NCBI GenBank assembly: GCA_002841335.1
Contig: PHEY01000005.1
Location: 79,393 to 143,392 of the forward strand
DNA from: Actinobacteria bacterium HGW-Actinobacteria-2
Lineage (GTDB): Bacteria > Actinomycetota > Actinomycetes > Propionibacteriales > Propionibacteriaceae
DNA length: 64,000 nucleotides
Direction of reading: 5' to 3'
Below, in pieces: positions 42,391-50,832 of the stretch (the first letter of the stretch is position 1; the number at the start of each line of letters is the position of its first letter). Position numbers and translations under genes: made by a program. The notes under the pieces are model-generated. The model was given only the letters and a program-made list of their open reading frames with translations, searched no databases and was not told the DNA's origin.

Positions 42391-44142
42391 ATGTATTGGG
42401 AACTTGCCGCCATCATCGCCGTGGTGCTGACGGTCTTCGGAGTCAGCCTGGCGCCACGACTGGGGGTTGCCTCTCCGCTGCTGCTGATCGGGCTCGGCTT
42501 CGGGATGGCCATGCTGCCGTGGGTGGACAGCATCACCGTCAACCCGGAATGGGTGCTGGCCGGGGTGCTCCCGCCGCTGCTCTACGCGGCCGCCGTCAAC
42601 ACCCCCGTGATGGAGTTCCGCCGCGATCTGCGACTGATTTCGACATTCTCCGTGGTGCTGGTGGTGGTCACGGCCGTGGTGATCGGCTGGGTGGCGACAG
42701 TGCTGGTGCCGGGGATGCCGCTGGGGGTGGGCATCGCGCTCGGCGCCATCATCAGCCCCACGGACGCGGTCGCCGTCTCGATCGTCCGCAAGTCCGGGGT
42801 GTCGAGCCGACTGGTCACAGTGCTGGAAGGCGAGTCGATGCTCAACGACGCGTCCGCTTTGGTGCTGCTGCGCACGGCGGTAGCGGCCGTCGGGGTGTCG
42901 GTGTCGCTGTGGAGCGTGGTGGCCAGCTTTGTGTGGGCCGTGGTCGCTGCGGTCGCTATCGGCTGGGTGGTCGGCAAGGTCAATCTGTTCGTCCGGCGCT
43001 GGATCACTTCACTGCCCGCCGGAGTTGCGCTCTCGCTGGCGGTGCCGTTCATCGCCTACCTCCCCGCCGAGCACTTGGAGGCGTCTGGCCTGGTGGCGGC
43101 GGTCACCGCCGGCATCGTGGTCAGCTACGAGTCACCTCGACGCATCGGCGCCGAGGAACGGTTGGCCGAGCGTGCTGTCTGGGCGACGGTGGAGTTGCTG
43201 CTGGAGAGCGCGGTGTTCTTGTTGGTCGGGGTGGAGCTGCCGAGCCTGGTGGCCCAGTACAGCGAGGACGGCACCTACCTCACCCACCCGGTCGGACTGG
43301 CCACAGTGATGTTCACCTTGGCCCTGCTGATCCGGACGGCCTTCGTGGCGTTCGGCGTGTGGCGGCTGGCCGGCCGCAACCGGCGCCTGGCACCGGCGCG
43401 TGACCGGCTCAGCGAGATCCATGACCGACTCGTCGACGGTGAGCTGCCGCCACTGTCGGAGGCCAAGACGTCCCGCCGGGTGCGCCTGCAGCGGATCAAG
43501 GCCGGCCCCGAACGGATCTCCCGTTGGCGCCACATGCTGCAGCGCCGGATCGCCGACCTGGACTACCTGGCCGCCGAGCAGTTCAGCTGGCGTGACGGCA
43601 CGATCCTGGTGTGGGCGGGCATGCGTGGCGCCGTCACGATCGCCGCCGCCCAGTCCCTGCCGGCCGAGATCGCCCACCGCCCGCTGATCATCCTCACCGC
43701 CACCGTGATCGCGGTCGGCACGCTGATCATTCAAGGGCTCACCTTGGAGCCGCTCGCCAAGCGCCTGGGCGTCAGCACGTCCGACAGCGGCGCCGATCCG
43801 GACTTGTGGCGGGAATTGCAGGCCGAACTCGACTCGGCCGCCCTGGCGGCCCTTCCCCCTGCCGGCGATGACGATGCCAGTGACCTGATCCGTCGGGTCC
43901 GTGAACGCCTCAGCCAATCCGCGGAGGGTGCGGGCAAGAACTGGTTCGGACTCCAGGGGCAGGAGGCCGAGCAGGCGTGGGCCAGCTTCCGCGAGCTGCG
44001 GCTGACCACCCTGGCCGGGCAACGGGCCAAGTTGCTCGAACTGCGCAGCCTCGGCACCTACCCCACCGCCATGCTGGACGACGCCCTGGCGCAGCTCGAC
44101 GCCCAGCAGATCAGCATCGAGTTGCGCCAGCAATACGACTGA
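42391..44142 (+). CDS. CPA1-type Na+/H+ antiporter
   Basis: This 583-residue protein has about 12 membrane segments in residues 1-400, including IALGAIISPTDAVAVSIV and LEGESMLNDASALVLLR, which carry the ion-binding acidic residues of CPA1 exchangers. A cytoplasmic tail of ~100 residues follows. The central loop (395-470) is long and charged. The ATG at 42391, after GGAGGACAG, puts the first helix at the N-terminus. An upstream in-frame extension includes repeat DNA and is rejected. Expected role: sodium or potassium extrusion and pH homeostasis. Confidence 0.92.
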   Translation: MYWELAAIIAVVLTVFGVSLAPRLGVASPLLLIGLGFGMAMLPWVDSITVNPEWVLAGVLPPLLYAAAVNTPVMEFRRDLRLISTFSVVLVVVTAVVIGWVATVLVPGMPLGVGIALGAIISPTDAVAVSIVRKSGVSSRLVTVLEGESMLNDASALVLLRTAVAAVGVSVSLWSVVASFVWAVVAAVAIGWVVGKVNLFVRRWITSLPAGVALSLAVPFIAYLPAEHLEASGLVAAVTAGIVVSYESPRRIGAEERLAERAVWATVELLLESAVFLLVGVELPSLVAQYSEDGTYLTHPVGLATVMFTLALLIRTAFVAFGVWRLAGRNRRLAPARDRLSEIHDRLVDGELPPLSEAKTSRRVRLQRIKAGPERISRWRHMLQRRIADLDYLAAEQFSWRDGTILVWAGMRGAVTIAAAQSLPAEIAHRPLIILTATVIAVGTLIIQGLTLEPLAKRLGVSTSDSGADPDLWRELQAELDSAALAALPPAGDDDASDLIRRVRERLSQSAEGAGKNWFGLQGQEAEQAWASFRELRLTTLAGQRAKLLELRSLGTYPTAMLDDALAQLDAQQISIELRQQYD

Positions 44143-44160
44143 CCGCCCGTGGAGTCCCAC

Positions 44161-44328
44161 CGCCGAGTTACCTGGCTTTTCAGGGCCGTCCCGGCGGATC
44201 GGCGGCATCACCGCCGAGTTAGCGGGGTTATCAACCCGATTCGGTGGCTCATAACCCCGACAACTCGGCGATCAGCGGGGCAGCCTGCCAACGCCCCCGC
44301 CATAACCCGGACAACTCGGCGATCAGCG
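44161..44328. repeat. Cluster of four short inverted and direct repeats
   Basis: ATAACCC(C/G)GACAACTCGGCG plus ATCAGCG occurs twice (44251-44277 and 44302-44328, one mismatch). Two inverse partial copies start CGCCGAGTTA at 44161 and 44212. The cluster fills the space between the antiporter and tRNA-Ser. Confidence 0.7.
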
Positions 44329-44335
44329 AAAACCA

Positions 44336-44373
44336 GAAGCGCCCCGCCCGGGCCAACCCGGACGAGGCGCTTC
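44336..44373 (-). terminator. Terminator of tRNA-Ser(GCT)
   Basis: The outer arms GAAGCGCC (44336-44343) and GGCGCTTC (44366-44373), plus an inner CCCGGG/CCCGG stem, form a hairpin 11 nt beyond the tRNA end on the minus strand. It is followed there by TGGTTTTC. Confidence 0.7.
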
Positions 44374-44383
44374 CTCGTTCTGG

Positions 44384-44474
44384 CGGAGGCGGCGAGATTT
44401 GAACTCGCGAGAGGGTTGAAGCCCTCAACCCGCTTAGCAGGCGGGCGCCATAGACCGGACTAGGCGACGCCTCC
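44384..44474 (-). tRNA. tRNA-Ser (anticodon GCT)
   Basis: The acceptor arms GGAGGCG and CGCCTCC pair. The anticodon stem CCCGC/GCGGG encloses the loop CTGCTAA, giving GCT. A long variable arm with TTGAGGG/CCCTC stem and T arm GAGTTCAAATCTC confirm a class II serine tRNA. CCA is not encoded. Confidence 0.95.
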
Positions 44475-44586
44475 AGAACCGCCGCTCAGCCTACAAGCCG
44501 AGCAACCTGTGCGGCAAAAGCTTGGCGCACACCCGGGCTGCCCATCCGGCTCGGCATCGTGTGCACGGCTCCGGTTGCTTCTGCTT

Positions 44587-44604
44587 TAGTATGCGCGCAT
44601 ACTA
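44587..44604. promoter_or_regulatory. Perfect 18-bp palindromic operator
   Basis: TAGTATGCGCGCATACTA is a perfect palindrome ending 5 bp before the ATG of the SRPBCC gene at 44610. Its length and symmetry suit a dimeric helix-turn-helix repressor. The MarR-type regulator encoded in the same operon is the obvious candidate. A position this close to the start suggests a leaderless or very short leader transcript. Confidence 0.65.
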
Positions 44605-44609
44605 GTTTC

Positions 44610-45032
44610 ATGATTGCGCTCGCTTCCGCCCACGCCACCTCGACGGCGTCTCCGGCCGCCTTCTTCGCTCGTTGGATCGACCACGACACTTGGACCACCT
44701 GGGACACCGACACCGAATGGGTACGACTCGACGGCCCGGCAACCCTGGGCACCACCGGCACCCTCAAGCCGAAGGGCGGACCCCAGACCCGCTTCACGAT
44801 CAGCACCCTCACTCCCGACCGTGAGTACACCGACACCAGCAAACTGGTGGGCGCCACGTTGACCTTCCAGCATCTGGCCGAAGTGGTCGATGGACGCACC
44901 CACCTCACCGCCCACGTGACCCTCACCGGCCCCCTGGCCCGGCTGTGGGCTGCCATCCTCGGCGCCGGCTTCGTCGAATCCGTCCCGACTGCGCTGAACC
45001 GACTGGTGACCCTGGTTGAGTCCCAGCCCTGA
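44610..45032 (+). CDS. SRPBCC/polyketide-cyclase-like protein
   Basis: This 140-residue protein has the START/Bet v1-like helix-grip pattern: a helical AAFFARWIDHDTWTTWDTDTEWV near the start, beta strands with GTTGTLKPKG and FQHLAEVVDGRTHLTAHVTLTGPLARLW, and the long C-terminal helix LPTALN-type LVTLVESQ. Such proteins bind hydrophobic ligands. The ATG at 44610 is chosen because homologous sequence begins there. It is followed 19 bp later by a MarR regulator. Confidence 0.8.
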   Translation: MIALASAHATSTASPAAFFARWIDHDTWTTWDTDTEWVRLDGPATLGTTGTLKPKGGPQTRFTISTLTPDREYTDTSKLVGATLTFQHLAEVVDGRTHLTAHVTLTGPLARLWAAILGAGFVESVPTALNRLVTLVESQP

Positions 45033-45051
45033 TGCCCGCAACGATGTGACC

Positions 45052-45501
45052 ATGAGCGAAGACCGCGGACTGCACACCGAATTCGCCGATGCCGATGACA
45101 GCACCGGCTTGGTGTTGTGGCGGGTCACCAACGCCTGGCAATCCGCCCAACGGCAAGCTCTGCGGCCCTTCGATCTGACCCACGTGCAGTTCGTCCTGCT
45201 GGCCTCACTCACCTGGCTGGATGCCGATTCACCCACCCAGCAGCAACTGGCCCACCACGCCGGGACCGATCCGATGATGACCTCACAGGTGGTGCGCGCT
45301 CTCGAAACCAAAGGCCTGCTGACTCGACGTCCACATCCGACCGACGGCCGCGCCCGACGCCTGGAGGTCACCCCCGCCGGACGTGAGCTGGCCAACCGCG
45401 CCGTGGTCGTCGTCGAGGCCTGCGACCGGGCCTTCTTCGCCGCGCTCGACGCTGATCGCGGGCGCTTCACCGCACTGTTGGCCCGCCTCGACGCACGGTA
45501 G
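45052..45501 (+). CDS. MarR-family transcriptional regulator
   Basis: This 149-residue protein has a winged helix-turn-helix: FVLLASLTWLDADSPTQQQLAHHAGTDPMMTSQVVRALETKGLLTR, then the wing RRPHPTDGRARRLEVTPAGREL. It has the usual dimerising terminal helices. It lies directly downstream of the SRPBCC gene and probably controls both by binding the 18-bp palindrome at 44587. The inducing ligand may be what the SRPBCC protein binds. Confidence 0.9.
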   Translation: MSEDRGLHTEFADADDSTGLVLWRVTNAWQSAQRQALRPFDLTHVQFVLLASLTWLDADSPTQQQLAHHAGTDPMMTSQVVRALETKGLLTRRPHPTDGRARRLEVTPAGRELANRAVVVVEACDRAFFAALDADRGRFTALLARLDAR

Positions 45502-45626
45502 ACCGGCAGTCCTACCACCTGTGGCCACCTCGGCGGCGTGTCTGTCGGACCCAAGCCGTGGGCCTGGGTAGGGTCCGAAGTGGTGGCATCCCACAGCCGC
45601 CGCCGCGACCCTTTGGAGGGGGTGCT

Positions 45627-45794
45627 ATGCCCGCGAAGTTGAAGACCATCCTGATCGTCCTGGTCGCCATCTTCCTGACCTACGCGGTCGTGCGCGACCC
45701 CGAACGCGCGGCCGCCGTGATCAAGTCCATCTGGGACCTGCTCTACACCACCCTCGAAGGCTTCGGCCGGTTCTTCGCGTCCCTGGCGGGCTGA
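45627..45794 (+). CDS. Small single-pass membrane protein
   Basis: This 55-residue protein has one membrane helix (LKTILIVLVAIFLTYAVV, ~4-21) and an amphipathic C-terminal half (AAAVIKSIWDLLYTTLEGFGRFFASL). GGAGGGG lies upstream of the ATG. The stop is one base before the PH-domain gene, so the two are surely one transcript. Its small size and location suggest an accessory subunit. Confidence 0.75.
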   Translation: MPAKLKTILIVLVAIFLTYAVVRDPERAAAVIKSIWDLLYTTLEGFGRFFASLAG

Positions 45795-45795
45795 C

Positions 45796-46518
45796 ATGAC
45801 CGGGCGCTGGTTGCCCGAGGCCGGTGTGAAGAGCCTGGACAAATACCTGGTTCCCAACGAAGAGCGCATCGTCTTCGTGGTACGCCGGCATTGGACGATC
45901 ATGACCGAGCCGATCCTGACCACGGTGGGGTCCGGGATCGCGATGGTCTTCCTGGTCGTGGTGCTGGGCGAGAAGTTCGCCGATCTGGCCAACATCATCT
46001 TCATCGCCTGGCTGGTGGTCCTGGGTCGGCTGATCTTCCACATCATCGAATGGCGCGATTCGTGGTTCGGCTCGACCCAACGACGGCTGATGCTCATTCA
46101 CGGCCTGGTGACCCGAAAGGTGGCGATGATGCCGCTGGAGAAGGTCACCGACATGAGCTACGGACGCTCCCCGATCGGCCAGGTGCTCGGCTACGGCGAG
46201 TTCGTCCTGGAATCCGCGGGCCAGGAACAGGCGCTGCGATCGGTCACCCACGTGCCGCACCCCGATCAGCTCTACCGGCTGCTGCTGTCGACGATGTTCG
46301 TCCGCACGTCCGGCGGACGGGCGGTGCCGGCCAGCTCGACCGGCACGGAGTCCGCGCCCGCCATCACCCCCGCACCGACTCCTCGGGTGACGCCGGCACC
46401 GGGGCCGAGCGGCGAGCTCCGCGAATTCCCCTGGCAGGAGCGGATCGCCGAACTCCTCAGCCACGATGACCAGCCGACCGTGCCCAACGTCGTCGAAATC
46501 GACGAGCGCGAGGACTGA
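45796..46518 (+). CDS. Membrane protein with bacterial PH (DUF304) domain
   Basis: This 240-residue protein has two membrane helices (~38-85) followed by a PH-like domain (RLMLIHGLVTRKVAMMPLEKVTDMSYGRSPIGQVLGYGEFVLESAGQEQALRSV, split over ~95-145). A Pro/Thr-rich tail ends with acidic residues. This is the YdbS/YdbT-type arrangement. Function in envelope or lipid homeostasis is suspected for the family. It is coupled to the 55-residue protein upstream. Confidence 0.85.
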   Translation: MTGRWLPEAGVKSLDKYLVPNEERIVFVVRRHWTIMTEPILTTVGSGIAMVFLVVVLGEKFADLANIIFIAWLVVLGRLIFHIIEWRDSWFGSTQRRLMLIHGLVTRKVAMMPLEKVTDMSYGRSPIGQVLGYGEFVLESAGQEQALRSVTHVPHPDQLYRLLLSTMFVRTSGGRAVPASSTGTESAPAITPAPTPRVTPAPGPSGELREFPWQERIAELLSHDDQPTVPNVVEIDERED

Positions 46519-46612
46519 GCCTCGGCAGCGTGGCCATTCCCGGTATCGGGAATAGGTTCTTTGGCGTACCCAGCTACGCTAGGGCCGTCAAAGTCTGCAA
46601 AGGACCGTCTCC

Positions 46613-48241
46613 ATGACCTCTTCGCCCGGCCCCGCCGCGTCCGGCTCACCCACCCCTCGGCGCATCGCCATCGACGACACGACTGCCGACGGTGGCGTCC
46701 GTCCCGGTTTCGGCGGAGCAGTGGGGTGGACGGTACTCGGCTCCCTCATCCCTGGTGTCGGCTACCTCCGGTCCGGCCGCAAGGTGCTCGGCTTCAGCAT
46801 CCTCGGGGTCCTGATCCTGGGGATCTTCGGCATTGGTGCCTACGCGATACTCAACCGGCAGGCGCTCACTCAGCTGGCCACCAATCAGACTGTGCTGTAC
46901 GCGGTCGCCGGCGGACTCCTGGTCTTCGCCCTGGCCTGGGTGACCATCATCACCACCACACACCTGTCCCTGCGCCCACGGCCGGCCACCGCCGCGCAGC
47001 GCATCATCGGAGGCGCCCTGGTCGGCGTCCTGTCTTTCGCGGTGGCGGCACCGCTGGCCTTCGGCGCGAACCTGGCTTACACCACCGCTGGGGGGCTGTC
47101 GATCTTCGACTCCTCCGACGGCACCACCAACACGGCCGATCCGTGGGCGGGCCAGGACCGGGTCAACATTCTGTTGCTGGGCGGTGACTCCGGCGTGAAG
47201 TCGCACCGTTCGCTGGCCGTCGGTGCCCGCACCGACACGGTCATGGTGGCGTCCATCGACACCCACACCGGCGCAGCCACTCTGATCACGCTCCCGCGCA
47301 ACGCCACCCAAATGCCGTTCCCGGCGGATTCTCCGCTGCACAAGTACTACCCGAGGGGCTTCACCGACCCGAGCGGCAACCTGTTGAACGCCGAGTATCT
47401 GCTCAACGCGATGTACCGCAACGTGCCCGCGCAGGTGCCGAACAATCTGTTGGGCAAGACCAAGGACTTCGGCGCCTCGGTGGTCATGCAGTCGGCCGGC
47501 GAAGCGCTGGGGCTGAAGATCAACTACTACGCGTTCGTGAACATGGACGGCTTCAAGGACTTCATCAACGCCATCGGCGGCATCACGGTGAATGTGAACT
47601 ACCGAATCCCTGTGGGCGGCCACAACGCCAGCGGCAACCAGCCGGCCCAGGCACCGACCGAGTGGATCGAAGTCGGCCCCAACAAGCACCTCACCGGCGG
47701 TTACGCCTTGTGGTACGCCCGTGGTCGCTACAAGCTCGACGACTACAGCCGAATGGAGCGTCAGCGCTGCGTGATCAACGCGGTGGTGAAGCAAGCCGAT
47801 CCGGCGAACATCCTGCTGAACTTCCAGGCGATCTTGACCACCGGTGAGAAGAACATCTCCACCAACATCCCGCGTGATCTCCTGCCCGCGATGGTCGACC
47901 TGGCGATGAAGACCAAGAACACCAAGGTGCGCAGCCTGGTCCTCGATCCGAGCAACGGCTTCTACTCCTGGAAGCCTGATTGGCCCAAGGTCCGCAGCCA
48001 AGTGCAGCGCGCTCTCGACAGCGCGGCTACCAATGCTCAGCCCACCACGGACCCGTCCGCGGCCCCGTCCACCTCGACGGCCCCGACCGGTCCGGCCTCG
48101 ACGCCTCCGACGTCTGGCACCCCGACCACGACCGCGCCCACCGCAGGCTCGACCCCGTCCACCACGACCGGGTCGAAGGACAAGAGCGACGACCTGGATT
48201 CGGCCTGCGCCTACAACCCGCACAAGTACGCCGAGAAGTAG
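46613..48241 (+). CDS. LCP (LytR-CpsA-Psr) family cell-wall ligase
   Basis: This 542-residue protein has an N-terminal block of about four membrane helices (~40-165). The LCP domain runs ~180-460, with NILLLGGDSG, the conserved Arg/Asp pair in GARTDTVMVASID, and YARGRYKLDDYSRMERQRCVINAV. A Thr/Pro/Ser-rich tail of ~60 residues follows. LCP enzymes attach teichoic acids, arabinogalactan or capsule to peptidoglycan. Four N-terminal helices, instead of one, are seen in some actinobacterial members. Confidence 0.93.
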   Translation: MTSSPGPAASGSPTPRRIAIDDTTADGGVRPGFGGAVGWTVLGSLIPGVGYLRSGRKVLGFSILGVLILGIFGIGAYAILNRQALTQLATNQTVLYAVAGGLLVFALAWVTIITTTHLSLRPRPATAAQRIIGGALVGVLSFAVAAPLAFGANLAYTTAGGLSIFDSSDGTTNTADPWAGQDRVNILLLGGDSGVKSHRSLAVGARTDTVMVASIDTHTGAATLITLPRNATQMPFPADSPLHKYYPRGFTDPSGNLLNAEYLLNAMYRNVPAQVPNNLLGKTKDFGASVVMQSAGEALGLKINYYAFVNMDGFKDFINAIGGITVNVNYRIPVGGHNASGNQPAQAPTEWIEVGPNKHLTGGYALWYARGRYKLDDYSRMERQRCVINAVVKQADPANILLNFQAILTTGEKNISTNIPRDLLPAMVDLAMKTKNTKVRSLVLDPSNGFYSWKPDWPKVRSQVQRALDSAATNAQPTTDPSAAPSTSTAPTGPASTPPTSGTPTTTAPTAGSTPSTTTGSKDKSDDLDSACAYNPHKYAEK

Positions 48242-48274
48242 CCCCGCCGGCCAGCAGGGCCTCAACAAACACAG

Positions 48275-48307
48275 CGGCGCTCGTTCCTCAGTGAGGAGCG
48301 AGCGCCG
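48275..48307. terminator. Bidirectional terminator of the LCP gene and tRNA-Ser(TGA)
   Basis: CGGCGCTCG (48275-48283) pairs with CGAGCGCCG (48299-48307). The inner TTCCTC/GAGGAG extends the stem with one G-U pair. It lies between the LCP stop and the 3' end of the tRNA. Confidence 0.85.
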
Positions 48308-48317
48308 TTCGTTGTGG

Positions 48318-48402
48318 CGGCGAGGGTGGGATTCGAACCCACGGAGCCGTAAAGCTCGGCCGCTTTCAAGGCGGCTGCACTAGTCCACTATGCGACCTCG
48401 CC
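48318..48402 (-). tRNA. tRNA-Ser (anticodon TGA)
   Basis: The acceptor arms GGCGAGG and CCTCGCC pair. The anticodon stem CCGCC/GGCGG-type encloses TTGAAAG, giving TGA. A long variable arm (GCCGAGCTTTACGGCTC) and T arm GGGTTCGAATCCC identify a class II serine tRNA. Confidence 0.95.
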
Positions 48403-48430
48403 GGGGCGACTCAGCTTACCGGTTGGCAGA

Positions 48431-48533
48431 CGCTGGATGAGCTCGCTCGCCCTGAGCTTGTCGAAGGGTCGAAACCAGGCCAACCCTGCAGAGGTTTCGA
48501 CACCCTCGGTCACGGTTCGCTACTCAACCAGTG
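48431..48533. repeat. Pair of dispersed repeats, tail to tail
   Basis: One copy (48431-48476) runs from CGCTGGATGAG to GGTCGAAACC. The other (48493-48533) is reversed, from GGTTTCGACACC to CTCAACCAGTG. This is the same family as in hypF, where the pair is head to head. Confidence 0.7.
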
Positions 48534-48578
48534 CCGGGGTGAGGCAGCCCCGACGGCTGGGCGTGGCAAGCTGGGCCC

Positions 48579-49550
48579 ATGCGCATCGTCACCGTTACCG
48601 CTGCCGGACCGGCGGAGAACCTGGTCATCGCCGACGCCCCCCAGCCCACCCCGGCTGCCGGCGACGTGCTCATCTCCGTGGTCGCCTCCGGAGTCAACCG
48701 GGCCGACCTGCTGCAGCGGCAAGGCTTCTACCCACCGCCGCCGGGCATCAGTGAGGTGATCGGCCTGGAGGTGTCCGGGACGATCGCCGCGATCGGCTCC
48801 GACGTCATCGGCTGGACGGTCGGCGAGCCGTGCGTGGCCCTACTGGCCGGCGGTGGCTACGCCGAATACGTCATCGTGCCCGCCGGGCAGGTCATCCGCC
48901 CGCCCGCCGGCGTCGACCTGGTCAGCGCCGCGGGACTGATCGAAGTGGCCGCCACGGTGGTGTCCAACTTCGACCACGTCCACCTCAGCTCGGGCGAGAC
49001 CGTGCTGATCCACGGGGGCGCGGGTGGCATCGGCACCTTCGCGATCCAGTATGCGGTCGCCCTCGGAGCCCGGGTGATCGTCACCGCAGGGTCTCCGGAG
49101 AAGCTGCAACTGTGCCGAGATCTCGGCGCCGACGTGGCCTTGGACTATCACGACGACTGGGCCGGCGGTGTGCGCGCTGCTACCGATGATCGCGGCGTCG
49201 ACGTGATCTTGGACGTGATGGGCGCCAAGTATCTCGAAGACAACGTGTCCTGCCTGGCCGCGGACGGCCGGCTGGTGATCATCGGACTGCAGGGTGGCCG
49301 CAAGGGCACCCTGGATCTCAACCGCCTGCTCACCAAGCGGGCCATCGTCACCGCCACCAGCCTGCGGTTCCGCCCGTTGGCACAGAAGGCGGCAATCTGT
49401 ACCGCGGTGGCCGAGCGGGTGTGGCCGCTGATCGCTTCCGGCACGATTCGGTTGGCTCCCGAGACTCGCTTCGCGGCCACCGAGGTGGCTGCAGCACACG
49501 TCCAACTGGAGTCCGGAACCAACACCGGCAAGATCGTGCTGGTCTGGTAA
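48579..49550 (+). CDS. Zinc-free quinone oxidoreductase (PIG3-like MDR family)
   Basis: This 323-residue medium-chain dehydrogenase/reductase contains GVNRADLLQRQGFYPPPPG, typical of the TP53I3/PIG3 quinone oxidoreductases. The Rossmann motif GGAGGIGTFAIQYA is at ~143-156, followed by DRGVDVILDVMG. No zinc-ligand cysteines are present. It probably reduces quinones with NADPH in a redox-stress role. It is monocistronic, downstream of a repeat pair. Confidence 0.92.
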   Translation: MRIVTVTAAGPAENLVIADAPQPTPAAGDVLISVVASGVNRADLLQRQGFYPPPPGISEVIGLEVSGTIAAIGSDVIGWTVGEPCVALLAGGGYAEYVIVPAGQVIRPPAGVDLVSAAGLIEVAATVVSNFDHVHLSSGETVLIHGGAGGIGTFAIQYAVALGARVIVTAGSPEKLQLCRDLGADVALDYHDDWAGGVRAATDDRGVDVILDVMGAKYLEDNVSCLAADGRLVIIGLQGGRKGTLDLNRLLTKRAIVTATSLRFRPLAQKAAICTAVAERVWPLIASGTIRLAPETRFAATEVAAAHVQLESGTNTGKIVLVW

Positions 49551-49656
49551 CCCGGCACTCGACGCCACCAACTGCTCACCGAAGGTTTCCCTAGCCCCCT
49601 GCTCACGCTTATGAGGCCTCACCTAGAATCAGGACACCCCACAGTGAGGAGCGAAG

Positions 49657-50781
49657 ATGCTCATCGAGTTTGCTCCATCCGCGCAGTCCAGCGTGGGTAT
49701 CGAATGGGAGCTGGCGCTGGTCGACCTGGCCAGCGGCGAGCTGGCTCCCGAGGCTGAAGCTGTGCTGGCCGGATGCGGCGCCGACGAAGAGGGCCCGATC
49801 CGCAAGGAGTACCTCAAGAACATGGTCGAGCTGGTCTCCGGCGTGCATCGCACCGTCGGGGGCGCGGTCTACGACCTGTCCGAGAGGTTGCGTCAGGTGC
49901 GGATGGCGATGGAGCCACTCGGGCTGGGCGTGATCGGCGCAGGGTCTCACCCTTTCAGCCGCGCAGCCGACCAGGAGCGCTTCCGCGGCTCCCGCTACGA
50001 CGTCGTCGCTGAACGCACCGCCTACTGGGGACAGCAGATGGCGATCTGCGGTACCCACGTCCACATCGGCGTCGACCACCGCGACAAGGCGCTGCCGATC
50101 ACCTGTGGACTGTCGCGCTTCTACCCCTACCTGCTCGCGCTGAGTTGCTCGTCTCCGTACTGGGAGGGCCAGGACTCCGGCTACGCGTCACAGCGCACCC
50201 TGATGTTCCAGCAGCTCCCCACCAACGGTCTGCCCTACCCGATGGCGTCCTGGGCGGAGTTCGAGGACTACGCCGACGACCTGCTGGAGTGCGGCATGAT
50301 CAACGTCGCCTCCGAGATTCGCTGGGACGTCCGACCGTCACCGAAGTTCGGCACGGTCGAGAACCGCACCGCCGATTCGGTGCCCACCCTGGCCGAGCTG
50401 GGCGCGGTGGCGGCCCTGACCCAGTGCTTCGCCGAGCACATCTCCCGTACCTACGAGCAGGACCAGACCGTCGAGCGACTGCCACCGTGGCTGGTGCGGG
50501 AGAACAAGTGGCGGGCCGCCCGCTACGGCTTGGACGCCGAGGTGATCGTCCCCAAGACCGACGGGGGCCGCCGCGAGGTGCCGCTGCGCGAAGGCCTGGG
50601 ACGCTGGCTCGATCGCCTGGCGCCGATCGCGCGTGAACTGGGGTGCACCGGTGAGCTGGAGACCGCGGCCGCGCTGGCCGAGCACGGCGCCAGCTACGAA
50701 CGGCAGCGGCGGGCCGGTAACCCGCAGGCGGCGCTGCGCCAGCTGCTGTCCGAGACCGGCGCCGACGCCCCGACCTTCTGA
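49657..50781 (+). CDS. Carboxylate-amine ligase, GCS2 family (YbdK-like)
   Basis: This 374-residue protein has the glutamate-cysteine-ligase-2 pattern: SVGIEWELALVDLASGEL at the N-terminus, EYLKNMVELVSGVH, GTHVHIGVDHRDKA and FGTVENRTAD. YbdK-type enzymes have gamma-glutamate-cysteine ligase activity, and some related ones act on other amines. It is followed by an amidotransferase and a gamma-glutamylcyclotransferase-like gene, which supports gamma-glutamyl chemistry. Confidence 0.92.
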   Translation: MLIEFAPSAQSSVGIEWELALVDLASGELAPEAEAVLAGCGADEEGPIRKEYLKNMVELVSGVHRTVGGAVYDLSERLRQVRMAMEPLGLGVIGAGSHPFSRAADQERFRGSRYDVVAERTAYWGQQMAICGTHVHIGVDHRDKALPITCGLSRFYPYLLALSCSSPYWEGQDSGYASQRTLMFQQLPTNGLPYPMASWAEFEDYADDLLECGMINVASEIRWDVRPSPKFGTVENRTADSVPTLAELGAVAALTQCFAEHISRTYEQDQTVERLPPWLVRENKWRAARYGLDAEVIVPKTDGGRREVPLREGLGRWLDRLAPIARELGCTGELETAAALAEHGASYERQRRAGNPQAALRQLLSETGADAPTF

Positions 50782-50832
50782 GGCCGACCCGCAGGACTGC
50801 GGTCTTGGCCCCGCCGCACGGGAAGGTACCCT

